A stretch of 43,177 bases of DNA, taken from assembly GCA_021796385.1 (NCBI GenBank), contig JAJYXQ010000068.1, positions 1 to 43,177 of the forward strand, written 5' to 3'. Below are positions 9,331 through 17,444 of the stretch, one piece after another. Source of the DNA: Thermoplasmata archaeon (GTDB lineage: Archaea; Thermoplasmatota; Thermoplasmata; Lutacidiplasmatales; UBA184). A program made the position numbers and the translations under genes. The notes under the pieces are model-generated. The model was not told the origin of the DNA, did not search any database, and worked only from the letters and a program-made list of their open reading frames with translations. Within the stretch, counting starts at the first letter, position 1. The number at the start of each line of letters is the position of its first letter.

Positions 9331-10569
9331 CTACGCCCCTCCCAAGAACAAGGCCCTGCGGGCGTAAATACTCTCACCCTGGCGCAAGTGCCGCTTTGCA
9401 GGCGGAAGGATCGCGTATCCGTTCGCCGGATGTAGGCTGGTGATGAAGTGCGAGCCATGGAACGTGCTCCGGGCGGTTTCCCCTTGGATGCGCAATGGGA
9501 CCACCGTCGAGAAACCGTGGCCGTGGAGGGGCGTGTCCCGGGCCATCCGGACACGAACCCGAGAGGTTCCATCCCCCGGAAGGTGGGAGAGCTTTCGGAC
9601 CGCGGGCACGAGCAACCAAAGCGCATTCGATAGGCAACTCGCCGGATGTCCCGGCATGCCCAGGATGACCTTGCCTCCGGACTCGGCGGCGATGGTCGGC
9701 ATCCCCGGCCGGACCTTGACGCCATGGAAGAGCACGGTCCCCACTCGTGGGAGGACGGTGTGAAGGAGGTCTCTCTCCCCGACCGAGCTCCCACCGGAGA
9801 CCACCACCATATCCGAGGCGGCGAGGGCCCGTCGAAGAGCCCTCTCAAGGACCGAAGCGACGTCCCGGACGGGAGGTAGGACCTTCGGGACCCCGCCGTT
9901 CGGCTCGATCAGGGCCGAGAGCGCTGCCGAATTGGCCTCGAATACCTTACCGTAAGGAAGGGGCTCAGGACCCGGTGGCCGAAGCTCGTTCCCGCTCGAA
10001 AGAACACCGACTACGGGCCGGGCATAGACCCGGACCTGGCCATATCCCGCGAGGGAGAGGAGACCGATCAGGGCAGGAGTGAGGGGGGTGCCCTGCGTGA
10101 CGATCCGGGTCCCCGAGGCAAGGTCACCGCCCGCCGGGTCTACATTCTCTCCGGGGACCACGTTAAGGGAAAATTGGATGCTCCGACCCGTGGCGTCCAC
10201 GTTCTCGAACATCTCGACAGCGTCGGCCCCATGGGGAACCGGGGCACCCGTAGCGATGGCCACGGTCTCTCCCGCGGCGAGCGCCCTGGGAAAGCACTCA
10301 CCGGCATGGATGGCCCCGACCATCCGCAGGTTGACCGGCCGGGTGGCCGAGACACCCTTAAGGTCCCGGGTGCGGACGGCATAGCCGTCGACGTGGGAGC
10401 ATGGAAAGGCGGGGACCGGCACGCGGGAGGTCACATCCTCCGCAGCGACTCGTCCGGCCGCCGTCGGAACGGCCAGGAGTTCGGTCCGTTCGACCGGCCG
10501 GATGCGGGAAAGGACGGCCCGCAGGGCTTCCGGGACCGAGGTGCGCGGGTCGAGACGATGCATCTCCAT
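9331..10569 (-). CDS. moeA: Molybdopterin molybdenumtransferase
   Basis: This 412-residue MoeA-family protein inserts molybdate (or tungstate) into adenylylated molybdopterin. Visible family features are the N-terminal 'FPCSHVDGYAVR' segment, 'AIATGAPVPHGADAV', the MoCF-domain motif 'VVVSGGSSVGERDLL', and 'ILGMPGHPASCLSNAL' in the substrate-binding region. Length matches the family and the C-terminal domain IV is present. It lies between moaB (4-base gap) and moaA (2-base gap), so co-transcription and translational coupling are likely. Confidence 0.95.
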   Translation of the reverse strand: MEMHRLDPRTSVPEALRAVLSRIRPVERTELLAVPTAAGRVAAEDVTSRVPVPAFPCSHVDGYAVRTRDLKGVSATRPVNLRMVGAIHAGECFPRALAAGETVAIATGAPVPHGADAVEMFENVDATGRSIQFSLNVVPGENVDPAGGDLASGTRIVTQGTPLTPALIGLLSLAGYGQVRVYARPVVGVLSSGNELRPPGPEPLPYGKVFEANSAALSALIEPNGGVPKVLPPVRDVASVLERALRRALAASDMVVVSGGSSVGERDLLHTVLPRVGTVLFHGVKVRPGMPTIAAESGGKVILGMPGHPASCLSNALWLLVPAVRKLSHLPGDGTSRVRVRMARDTPLHGHGFSTVVPLRIQGETARSTFHGSHFITSLHPANGYAILPPAKRHLRQGESIYARRALFLGGA

Positions 10570-10573
10570 CCGT

Positions 10574-11083
10574 TCACACCTTCCGGAGCTCGGATACCAG
10601 ATGGGGAGCGAAGGGCAAGATGATCTGCTCGATCGCTAGTTGACAGGCTTTGGGCGAGCCGGGCAGGGCGAATACCGGGCGCCGATCCACGAGGTAGAGC
10701 GCACTGCGCGACATCAGCGAGAGGATGCCCACCTGATCGTAGCTCAGGGTCCGGAAACGCTCGCCGAAACCATCGACCTTCCGACCGCCCATTTGTTCGA
10801 GGGCATCGATGGTGACGTCCCGGGGGCTGAACCCCGTCCCTCCGGACGTCACGATGGCTTCGACCTCTTGGGTCGATATCCAACCCCGCACCGCGTCTTG
10901 GATCGCGGGGATCGAGTTCGCACAGAGCCCGGAGCGAACGACATGGTGACCGGCCTTTTCGATGGCCGCCCGGAGGATCGCACCCGAGGCATCCTCATCG
11001 GCGGTACGGCTATCCGTTGTGGTCAGGACCCCGAAACCGAGAGGACCATCCCGGTGGACGTGTGGTTGAACGTGGCCTGGCAT
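10574..11083 (-). CDS. moaB: MoaB/MogA-type molybdopterin adenylyltransferase
   Basis: This 169-residue protein of the MoCF fold activates molybdopterin by adenylylation before MoeA acts. Motifs include 'FGVLTTTDSRTADEDASG', 'VTSGGTGFSPRDVT' (the GGTG loop that binds the pterin phosphate) and 'FALPGSPKACQLA'. In archaea MoaB is the usual adenylyltransferase. The 14 or so residues before the fold may include extra N-terminal sequence, so the start could be slightly downstream. It is 3 bases from the transporter gene and 4 from moeA. Confidence 0.92.
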   Translation of the reverse strand: MPGHVQPHVHRDGPLGFGVLTTTDSRTADEDASGAILRAAIEKAGHHVVRSGLCANSIPAIQDAVRGWISTQEVEAIVTSGGTGFSPRDVTIDALEQMGGRKVDGFGERFRTLSYDQVGILSLMSRSALYLVDRRPVFALPGSPKACQLAIEQIILPFAPHLVSELRKV

Positions 11084-11086
11084 GGC

Positions 11087-12325
11087 TCATCCTGCGGGAA
11101 GAGGCGTTCCCCGAGTCTCGGGGGCCAAGGTCCAGGTCAGGACGAACGCCGCGAGCGCGACAGCCCCATAGAGGGCAAAGAGGGCGTGCGTGCTCCCCAG
11201 AAGGGGGGAAAGGAGGAGGGGTACGACCAAGACGCCGACTGAGGCGCCGACACGGCTCATGGTCAGGGCGAACCCGCTCCCGGTCGCCCGGAGGGCCGTG
11301 GGGAAAAGCTCCGGGGGATAGACGAACTCCAAGATACCGGGGCCCACCCCGACCCCGGTGGTCACTACGAACAAGAGGAAAAGGAGCACGGTGGCCGAGC
11401 TGAACGGGACGACGGCAGCCACCAGAAGGCCCGCCGCCATCGCGGCGAACCCCGAGAGCTGAAGCACACGACGGCCGAGGACGTCCACGAGCTTGAGGCC
11501 GGCGATGGTGCCGGCCAGCTCGCCCGTGTAGAGCAGAGCCGACAAGGTGAGGGCTTGGCTCCCTCGCAAATGGCCGAAGGCCACGAGGAGCACGGGGAGG
11601 AACAGGCTGACACCGTATTGGACGACGTCGAAGAGAAACCAAAAGCCGGCGGCGTAAGCGGTCCCCCGACGTACCCCGGGGGTCGCAAGGAGGGCCACGG
11701 AGGACCGCTTCCGGCGGTCTGCAAGGGAGAGCCGGGCCATGTGCTCTCCCCACGCATCGGATTCGGATATCCGGCTCCGGAGGATGATGACCACGGATGC
11801 TGGTGCGACGACGGCGAGGAGGAGGATGGGGATGGCCAGGGTGCCGAGCGGGAAGAGCACGGCGCTGAGCAAGTAGGAAGTCAGCGCGCCGGAGGTCCAC
11901 GCCACCCCGAGGAGGGCCACTTGACGTCCCCGGACGTTCCGACCTGAGGTCTCTGAGAGGAGCACGGAGGTTAGCGGATAGTTCCCCCCGATACCTATCC
12001 CGAGCACGAACCGGAAGAGGGCGAGCAACAAGAGGGAGGGGGCCAAGGCACAGGCGATGGGGACGGCGATGAAGAACCCGATGTCCCACAGGAGTACCCG
12101 GCGGCGCCCGAAGAGGTCGCCCAGATGCCCGAGGACCAGTCCTCCGACAAGGTTCCCGAGGATCGCAGACACCGAGAGGAGGCCGAGGAGCCACCCCGAA
12201 AGGGCCACCCCGTTCTCGGTCAGGATGAGCAGGATCGGAGCGATAACGATGAGGTTGTAGCCGTCCACGAACGCGCTCGAGAAGAGCAGCCGCACGGAGC
12301 GCGCGTAGCTCCCGGGAACGGACAC
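11087..12325 (-). CDS. Major facilitator superfamily transporter, phosphate/sugar symporter-like
   Basis: This is a 412-residue membrane protein with about 12 spans. Family motifs are 'GHLGDLFGRRRVLL' after span 2, 'RFVLGIGIGGNYPL' in span 4 (very like the H+:phosphate symporter subfamily) and 'PELFPTALRATGSG' in the second half. The open frame extends upstream to 12643 but there it overlaps moaC and encodes no transporter-like sequence. I therefore place the start at GTG 12325, which is about 25 bases after a clear TATA box, as expected for a leaderless transcript. Its place between moaC and moaB suggests it may carry a cofactor-related anion such as molybdate or phosphate; that is inference. 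Confidence 0.85.
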   Translation of the reverse strand: MSVPGSYARSVRLLFSSAFVDGYNLIVIAPILLILTENGVALSGWLLGLLSVSAILGNLVGGLVLGHLGDLFGRRRVLLWDIGFFIAVPIACALAPSLLLLALFRFVLGIGIGGNYPLTSVLLSETSGRNVRGRQVALLGVAWTSGALTSYLLSAVLFPLGTLAIPILLLAVVAPASVVIILRSRISESDAWGEHMARLSLADRRKRSSVALLATPGVRRGTAYAAGFWFLFDVVQYGVSLFLPVLLVAFGHLRGSQALTLSALLYTGELAGTIAGLKLVDVLGRRVLQLSGFAAMAAGLLVAAVVPFSSATVLLFLLFVVTTGVGVGPGILEFVYPPELFPTALRATGSGFALTMSRVGASVGVLVVPLLLSPLLGSTHALFALYGAVALAAFVLTWTLAPETRGTPLPAG

Positions 12326-12342
12326 GCCATCCTGAGGCTCCC

Positions 12343-12355
12343 GGTCATAAATAAC
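12343..12355 (-). promoter_or_regulatory. TATA box for the MFS transporter gene (internal operon promoter)
   Basis: The minus strand reads GTTATTTATGACC between moaC and the transporter gene, centred about 25 bases before the GTG at 12325. It decides the start of that gene and gives the moaB-moeA-moaA run a promoter of its own. Confidence 0.6.
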
Positions 12356-12393
12356 GTCACGGTAGCCGGTGACGGACGAGCCAGCGAGGTCGT

Positions 12394-12855
12394 TCAGGTA
12401 GGGGATTTCGTCTTTCGAACGACCCGGAGGTTCTGGATGGAGGTCGCGGGGTACTCCCCCTTCGTATCCTTTTCCACGGTCTTCACGATGTCCCACAGGG
12501 TGAGGAGGGCCACCGACGCTCCGAGAAGGGCTTCCATCTCGACGCCTGTTTGCCATGTCGCCTCGGCTGTCGCCTCCACATGGACCCCCTGGGGTGTCGG
12601 GTGGATCCGGACGCTCGAGCCGGTCAGGGGGACCATGTGGCAATGGGGGATGAGGTCCGATGTACGTTTCATGGCCATCATCCCCGCCGTCGCTGCGATA
12701 TCGATAGCATTCCCCTTGGGAGTACGGGAACGCAGCAGGGCGCGTCCCGGGGGGCTGAGGGCAAGGTCTCCCTCGACTACGGCGATCCGGTGGGTCAGGG
12801 GTTTACGATCGATCTTGCGTTGGCTGAACGTGGACGAATCCGTCGAACGCTTCAT
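12394..12855 (-). CDS. moaC: Cyclic pyranopterin monophosphate synthase
   Basis: This 153-residue MoaC acts after MoaA, rearranging cyclo-dihydro-GTP to cyclic pyranopterin monophosphate. Diagnostic segments are 'KGNAIDIAATAGMMAMKRTS', 'LIPHCHMVPL' (active-site histidine loop), 'TGVEMEALLGASVALLTLWD' and 'DIVKTVEKD'. The first 20 or so residues are a little divergent from bacterial MoaC. A strong Shine-Dalgarno sequence (GGAGGAG, 12859-12865) stands 3-4 bases before the ATG, unlike the leaderless genes around it. The gene is 57 bases downstream of the membrane protein gene at 12913-13611 and could be in its transcript. Confidence 0.94.
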   Translation of the reverse strand: MKRSTDSSTFSQRKIDRKPLTHRIAVVEGDLALSPPGRALLRSRTPKGNAIDIAATAGMMAMKRTSDLIPHCHMVPLTGSSVRIHPTPQGVHVEATAEATWQTGVEMEALLGASVALLTLWDIVKTVEKDTKGEYPATSIQNLRVVRKTKSPT

Positions 12856-12912
12856 GCGCTCCTCCGGCCAGATATAGGTAATGGGCGGGTCCTAAGGGTC
12901 CGGTCCATCCGT

Positions 12913-13611
12913 TCAGGCCTCGCTCGACGTGGAATTCGATGAACGAGCGCCGACATTGCCTGGGCGATCGAGGAGCCTTAGGTAGAGCCGGAAGAGCTCT
13001 TCCTGGGCAATGAGGGCGGCGCCGACGAGCGCGACCTGGAATGCCGAGAGATACCAGATATTGACAAAGAGCGGATTCCCCGACGCTGCGCCCCCCCGCG
13101 TCAAGAAACCGTACTCGATGGTTCCAGTGATCGCCGCCGAACAGCACGCCCCAAGGGTCGCCATGCCGAAGGCGGCCGGGACCCAGCCCATGAGAAACGA
13201 GGCGGTTCCGGTGCTTCGGACGACATGGGCGCGACGCTCGCGGATCCAGCCGAGAGCGAGCAGCACGGCCGTGGTCAGGCTGATCCCCACCCCCAGGGAC
13301 ATGAAGAGCATCGTGAGGGTCGGGAGGATCGGAAGGACAACGATCACCCCCGGAAGGCTGACCTCAACCAAGGGATACGCCCAGTTCACGGGCGAAAGGG
13401 AAGAGGGGGCGAAGTAAACCGCATAAGTCACGGGTGTGGTCAGGAAGTCCAACATCTCACCCACGTTCATCGCGATGAGGAGATATGCCAAGGAGATGCC
13501 GAGCACCATCGCATGACGCCGGCGGTTCCGCAACAGCGACCGGGTGGCGGCGAGGTCGAGCGGTCCCAGGGCGGTCCGCAAGCGATGTAAAATACTCCGG
13601 TCCCATGCCAT
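12913..13611 (-). CDS. Multi-span membrane protein with a GACCS motif
   Basis: This is a 232-residue integral membrane protein with about five to six spans; I do not recognise the family. The start at ATG 13611 is chosen because the open frame upstream of it is low-complexity and lies over the promoter, while a TATA box at 13641-13648 is about 33 bases ahead. The notable feature is 'GMATLGACCSAAITGTIEYG', a vicinal Cys pair within or at the edge of a membrane span. The divergently transcribed neighbour at 13702 has a similar 'GISTGCCSPP'. Adjacent cysteines in such a place could bind metal or heme or do thiol chemistry. It lies between a membrane ferredoxin gene and the Mo cofactor genes. Confidence 0.75.
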   Translation of the reverse strand: MAWDRSILHRLRTALGPLDLAATRSLLRNRRRHAMVLGISLAYLLIAMNVGEMLDFLTTPVTYAVYFAPSSLSPVNWAYPLVEVSLPGVIVVLPILPTLTMLFMSLGVGISLTTAVLLALGWIRERRAHVVRSTGTASFLMGWVPAAFGMATLGACCSAAITGTIEYGFLTRGGAASGNPLFVNIWYLSAFQVALVGAALIAQEELFRLYLRLLDRPGNVGARSSNSTSSEA

Positions 13612-13640
13612 GGTGTGGTATGGACCACGAGCGCGGCCCC

Positions 13641-13648
13641 CTATATAG
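13641..13648. promoter_or_regulatory. Palindromic TATA box shared by two divergent genes
   Basis: CTATATAG is its own reverse complement. It lies about 30 bases before the ATG at 13611 on minus and about 55 bases before the GTG at 13702 on plus, with no other good TATA box between the two genes. One box could serve both directions, with flanking B-recognition sequence setting the balance. Confidence 0.5.
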
Positions 13649-13661
13649 CCGTGGAGGAAAG

Positions 13662-13679
13662 CCCCCGGTGAACCGGGGG
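13662..13679. promoter_or_regulatory. 18-bp perfect palindrome, candidate operator
   Basis: CCCCCGGTGAACCGGGGG has 8-base arms around a GA centre. It stands between the TATA box and the GTG start at 13702, over the expected transcription start of the plus gene. A dimeric repressor site is the simplest reading; a leader hairpin is the alternative. Confidence 0.45.
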
Positions 13680-13701
13680 TGAGTGGTCCCCGGGCGCCCC
13701 C

Positions 13702-14706
13702 GTGCCGAACGAGGTTCCTCCCCTTCCGGAGTGGTTGGCCCCGCCTCCCGATGCCGTTCCCTGCCCCGAGGTCGGACCAGTCCCCCCCATCCTTTGGAAG
13801 AAACCGGTTGCATTCGGGATGTATGCGGCCACCGTGTTCATTGCCGTGACCCTGGTCACCGGGAACGCCTTTTTCCCGGGAGAATGGGGTGGGCTGGGTC
13901 AATTGTTCTTCCTCGTCTGGGTGGTCACGATGTACTTCGGGGTGGTGCGCCCGCTCGCCCCGTGGGTCGCCCGGGCACGGACCGCCCGGAGTCGCACCCT
14001 TGTTTGGTCCGTCCTCCTGGTGGGTTCTCTCCTTCTATGGATGTTCGGGGCGGCGGCTATCCAACCCGTCTCCGCTGGGGTTGTCAACCCATCCGTGACC
14101 GTCTTGCCGATCCTGAGCGCGTTCGGACCTGTGCCCACGGCCGAGTATGCCCTGGGGCCGATCCAGGGACAGTTCAATATCGAGCAGTTCCTCACTTTCC
14201 TTCTCCTTTCGTACCTCTGGGCCGGGCTTGCCATCGTCGAATGGGATGCCTTTGAGCGACGGCGGGCCTGCGCACCGGAGGAGGCGGGGGTCCAGGAGAC
14301 CAAGGTAAGTCCCGCCCCCACGCTCCTATCTTGGCTCCCTCTCCTCGGGATAAGTACCGGGTGTTGTTCCCCGCCTGTGCTCGAGCTTCTCTTGGTCGGA
14401 GTCCTACCGGCCTCAGGACCATATTTCACCTCGTTCCGGGACCTGAACTGGATGTGGGACGGCCTGCTCGAGGTGCTCAGCGCGGTGATCCTAGTTTATC
14501 TCGTCGCCCGATTGACGGAAAGGGAAGCGCCCCTGGGGGACGGGACCTCGGCCCCGCCCGAGGAAGTAACGGAAGCCCCACCTATCGAAAAGGAAGTTGC
14601 GGATGTCTCGGTGAACCCGACCGAGCCGGTATCCCGCTCAGGCAAAGACGCGGAGGGCAATCAGCGGGGTGCGGGCCCGTCCCAACGCGTAGTCTCTACG
14701 GTCTGA
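13702..14706 (+). CDS. Multi-span membrane protein with a TGCCS motif
   Basis: This 334-residue membrane protein has a Pro/acidic N-terminus, about six to seven spans and a hydrophilic, charged C-terminal tail of about 70 residues. I cannot assign a family. The segment 'LLGISTGCCSPPVLELLLVG' carries a vicinal Cys pair in a hydrophobic stretch, like the divergent neighbour at 12913-13611. The start is GTG at 13702; upstream is the palindrome and the TATA box. Its 3' end overlaps the convergent ferredoxin gene by 46 bases. Partnership with the neighbour and the ferredoxin protein in one membrane complex is an inference from position and motif only. Confidence 0.72.
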   Translation: MPNEVPPLPEWLAPPPDAVPCPEVGPVPPILWKKPVAFGMYAATVFIAVTLVTGNAFFPGEWGGLGQLFFLVWVVTMYFGVVRPLAPWVARARTARSRTLVWSVLLVGSLLLWMFGAAAIQPVSAGVVNPSVTVLPILSAFGPVPTAEYALGPIQGQFNIEQFLTFLLLSYLWAGLAIVEWDAFERRRACAPEEAGVQETKVSPAPTLLSWLPLLGISTGCCSPPVLELLLVGVLPASGPYFTSFRDLNWMWDGLLEVLSAVILVYLVARLTEREAPLGDGTSAPPEEVTEAPPIEKEVADVSVNPTEPVSRSGKDAEGNQRGAGPSQRVVSTV

Positions 14707-16757
14707 GCCCGGGTGACCGAGGTCTTAGGAGATGGGGAGGTCATCCGAAGGGGCACGGGTCGTGATTTGGGGGAAGACCCCCCGAGCTTTTCCCGTACCC
14801 AATGGCGGACGTCCCAGAACGTGATGTTGTCGTACGGACAAGATTCTACACAATCCCCGACACCGATGCACTTCAGGGCCCGGAACTCACCCTTGGCGAT
14901 GAAGTTGGGAGGGAGGTCTGTCAGCCCTACCGGACAGGCCCGAGTGCAATCGTGGGTCGGACAGGTCACACACGTTGACGGGTCCCGGGCCTTGAGCCGG
15001 AAGAAGCCGAGGCGCCCCAAGATCTGGTTGAAGGTCCCCCAGTAGCAATACCCCGTCGAGACACAGGCATACACACCGACAAAGGGAATGGAAATGAAGA
15101 GCAGGTACCAGATGAGGTTGAAGTAGATGACCTCGGTCGCGTACGCGACATCGGTACCGTAGACCGTGAGGTGCAGGACCCCGACGTAGTTAAGGTACGA
15201 AATGGCACCGGCCGCCATGATCGAGACCCAAGAGAGGGAGAAGATCACACCATACAGCCGGGACAAGCGGCTCCCGAGGAGCTTGTTCCCCACATGGGAG
15301 CGCCGGTTGAACCCCTTGAGAGAATCATAGAAGGTCCCTTGGTACATCATCGCAGCCGTGCAGAGCGTCGAACACATCTGGCGGGCGCCGAACAGGAGCG
15401 AAAGGGTCCCGGCGATGAGGTACGTGAACGCCAAGACGAGGAAGAGTGGGGGGATGAAGCCACCGCCGGTACCGAAGCCCATGCTCCATCCGACGAGCGG
15501 CACCGAGGGCAAGACGGTTGGGGGGATGACGAAGGAGGGAAGAAGGATCGCATAGATCGAGTAGGCGCCAAGGATCAGGGAAAGCCGGACCCGAGTCTCC
15601 CGATGACGGGTCTCCCGGATCTTGAACACGATGAGGGCCCCCATCTCGGCGCCCATCATGATAAGGAACCAGACCGAACCCAGGACGCCGGTCGCGAAGG
15701 CGATGACATCGTAAAAGAGGGTGCCCGTGGCCGGGAGGAACGAAGGGCCCACACTGACCAAGGGAAGGGGAAGGGACGCGAGGAACCCGGTGGGGCCGTC
15801 CAGGGCGAAGTCGAAGAGCGCCCCCATGAAGAACTCGGCGAGGAAGACCCCAAAGATGAGCGAGAACATGGGCCACGCCTGTTCCCGGTACGGGACCGCT
15901 TCACCAGCGCTCAGACGGTCGGGTAACAGGATGGCGTTGAAGAAGAGGGCCATCTCAGCGACCAGGCCGAGGGCGAACAACCCCACCATCCCATTGTACG
16001 TCCATAACGAGAGGCCGGCCATCATCGCAGCGAAGATGAAACAGAGCACGACCAGGTACTCGAAAATAGGACGGGAAAGGCTGGGACGCCGGTAAAAGCT
16101 CTCCATTACGAAGACAAAGACGATGGTCATGGCGGAGCCCCCGGCCAAGACCGACCCGACAACCCAGTACGTCAGTGCGGGAAAGGCGGTGGGAGAAAGA
16201 AGCATGATGAGGGGTTGCAGGGAAAGCACCACCAGCAGGAACGTCGGGATGTCCCGGCGGGCGAGCCAGACCGAGAGCCCCATCTCGAGCGCCATCGGAA
16301 GAAGGAACCACTTCGAAGCAAGCCCCGAGGCGAGCAGGGTGTAGATGGGAGCGGAACGGGCGGGAACCGGAAGGTCCCCTGCCGCGATCGCAAGGGCGAA
16401 GCTCATGACAAGCTCCAAGGTGAGGGCCCCCACGATCACAGACGCTCGGAAAGGAAGGCTGAGACGTCGGCCTTCCTCCCACTTGCGGTCGGCGACCAAC
16501 GTGGCAAGAAGGTACCCCAGGCCAATGACCATGACCCACATCCCGGAGAAGAGGGCCACCTCGAGGCTCACCACCCCCGGACTGGACTCGTACAGGAGGA
16601 ACCCCCCGGCCATCGAACCCATCATGCCGAGGAGGAACAGCACCAGCACCACGTCGAAAGGGGACGACGCGATGGTCGCCCGACGGATCACATAGGCGGC
16701 GACGGCGGCCATCCCAAGGGCGAGAAACCAAAGGACCGCAAGGTTCAGGTAGACCAT
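14661..16757 (-). CDS. Large membrane protein with C-terminal ferredoxin domain (NapH/polyferredoxin-like)
   Basis: This 698-residue protein has roughly 14 membrane spans and then a soluble iron-sulfur domain. The C-terminal domain has 'C-x2-C-x4-C-x3-CP' (STCVTCPTHDCTRACP) and 'C-x5-C-x3-CP' (CIGVGDCVESCP). That is seven cysteines, one short of a textbook two-cluster ferredoxin, so the second cluster may be altered or use another ligand. Two further Cys groups near span ends ('RQMCSTLC', 'ACVSTGYCYWG') sit where NapH/CcoG-type proteins carry theirs. The likely role is electron transfer between the membrane quinone pool and a soluble or extracytoplasmic partner. The long unassigned N-terminal membrane part is unlike ordinary NapH (about 300 residues). 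Start ATG 16757; a GTG is just ahead at 16760. Confidence 0.78.
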   Translation of the reverse strand: MVYLNLAVLWFLALGMAAVAAYVIRRATIASSPFDVVLVLFLLGMMGSMAGGFLLYESSPGVVSLEVALFSGMWVMVIGLGYLLATLVADRKWEEGRRLSLPFRASVIVGALTLELVMSFALAIAAGDLPVPARSAPIYTLLASGLASKWFLLPMALEMGLSVWLARRDIPTFLLVVLSLQPLIMLLSPTAFPALTYWVVGSVLAGGSAMTIVFVFVMESFYRRPSLSRPIFEYLVVLCFIFAAMMAGLSLWTYNGMVGLFALGLVAEMALFFNAILLPDRLSAGEAVPYREQAWPMFSLIFGVFLAEFFMGALFDFALDGPTGFLASLPLPLVSVGPSFLPATGTLFYDVIAFATGVLGSVWFLIMMGAEMGALIVFKIRETRHRETRVRLSLILGAYSIYAILLPSFVIPPTVLPSVPLVGWSMGFGTGGGFIPPLFLVLAFTYLIAGTLSLLFGARQMCSTLCTAAMMYQGTFYDSLKGFNRRSHVGNKLLGSRLSRLYGVIFSLSWVSIMAAGAISYLNYVGVLHLTVYGTDVAYATEVIYFNLIWYLLFISIPFVGVYACVSTGYCYWGTFNQILGRLGFFRLKARDPSTCVTCPTHDCTRACPVGLTDLPPNFIAKGEFRALKCIGVGDCVESCPYDNITFWDVRHWVREKLGGSSPKSRPVPLRMTSPSPKTSVTRAQTVETTRWDGPAPR

Positions 16758-16940
16758 CACGAACTATTCCACTCCGGATAGGTGGCCGGGATCGCGCCGG
16801 CTGCAGCACCGAACCCCATATTGACAACTCCTAACGGTCATCCGCGCGGGGGAATCTGAGGTCGCATCCAAAGATGAAGCCTTTGAACGAAGAGCGATGA
16901 ATCCTGGCGGGGGGTAGACGGGTGGCGGGTGGACCGCGGT

Positions 16941-17444
16941 TCAGGAACTTCGTTCGACCCGCGCTTTGAGCGATCGTAGCCACAGGTCGTGCCCCCGCTC
17001 CATCCTGTGTGGAGACAGGGCGTGGGCTAGTCGGGCCAGGAAACCGTATTGGCTCTCCTCGGTGAGAACGTGGCAACCCCCCCGGAACGGGGTGAGCAGC
17101 CACGCATGGTAGGCCTCCACCCCCAGCCCCCGGGCGACCCAGGCGATGCGTTCGGGGGGGATGAATTCCCTGACCTCCGAACGCAGGGATACACCGAAGG
17201 TCTTCCAGGAAAAGCGCGAGTGTGCCTGAAGCTGGGTCTCTCCCCCCTGAATATCGACGTGGGAAGAGTTGGGATACCACGAGGGCCACGCGGCCGCAGC
17301 CACGAGCTCTTGCCAGACCCGGCCCGGTGATGCGGCGATCTCCATGTGGTTCGAGATGTGCACCGGAGCGACCCCCGGCCGGTACCGTGCCGGCCAGCTT
17401 ATCACGGTCCCGGGAACTGGCCCGGCTCTCTCTTGTACGATCAC
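16941..17444 (-). CDS. SRPBCC/START-like ligand-binding protein
   Basis: This 167-residue protein has, from about residue 30, the signature opening of polyketide-cyclase/SRPBCC folds ('MEIAASPGRVWQELV...WPSWYPNSSHVDI') and a matching end ('YGFLARLAHAL'). Such proteins hold hydrophobic ligands in a deep cavity. The first 29 residues are not part of the fold and the true start may be later. The annotated GTG overlaps the stop of the upstream HTH_10 regulator gene (GTGA at 17441-17444), which suggests the two are translated together and that this protein may sense the regulator's signal. Confidence 0.75.
   Translation of the reverse strand: MIVQERAGPVPGTVISWPARYRPGVAPVHISNHMEIAASPGRVWQELVAAAAWPSWYPNSSHVDIQGGETQLQAHSRFSWKTFGVSLRSEVREFIPPERIAWVARGLGVEAYHAWLLTPFRGGCHVLTEESQYGFLARLAHALSPHRMERGHDLWLRSLKARVERSS

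Noticed and set aside
11010-12194. 394-residue Arg/Pro-rich minus-strand frame over the transporter gene
   Set aside because: It is an out-of-frame shadow of the transporter in GC-rich DNA; it has no family features.
15171-15926. 251-residue Glu/Gly-rich plus-strand frame
   Set aside because: It is the antisense of the membrane ferredoxin gene, whose spans and Cys motifs are clear.
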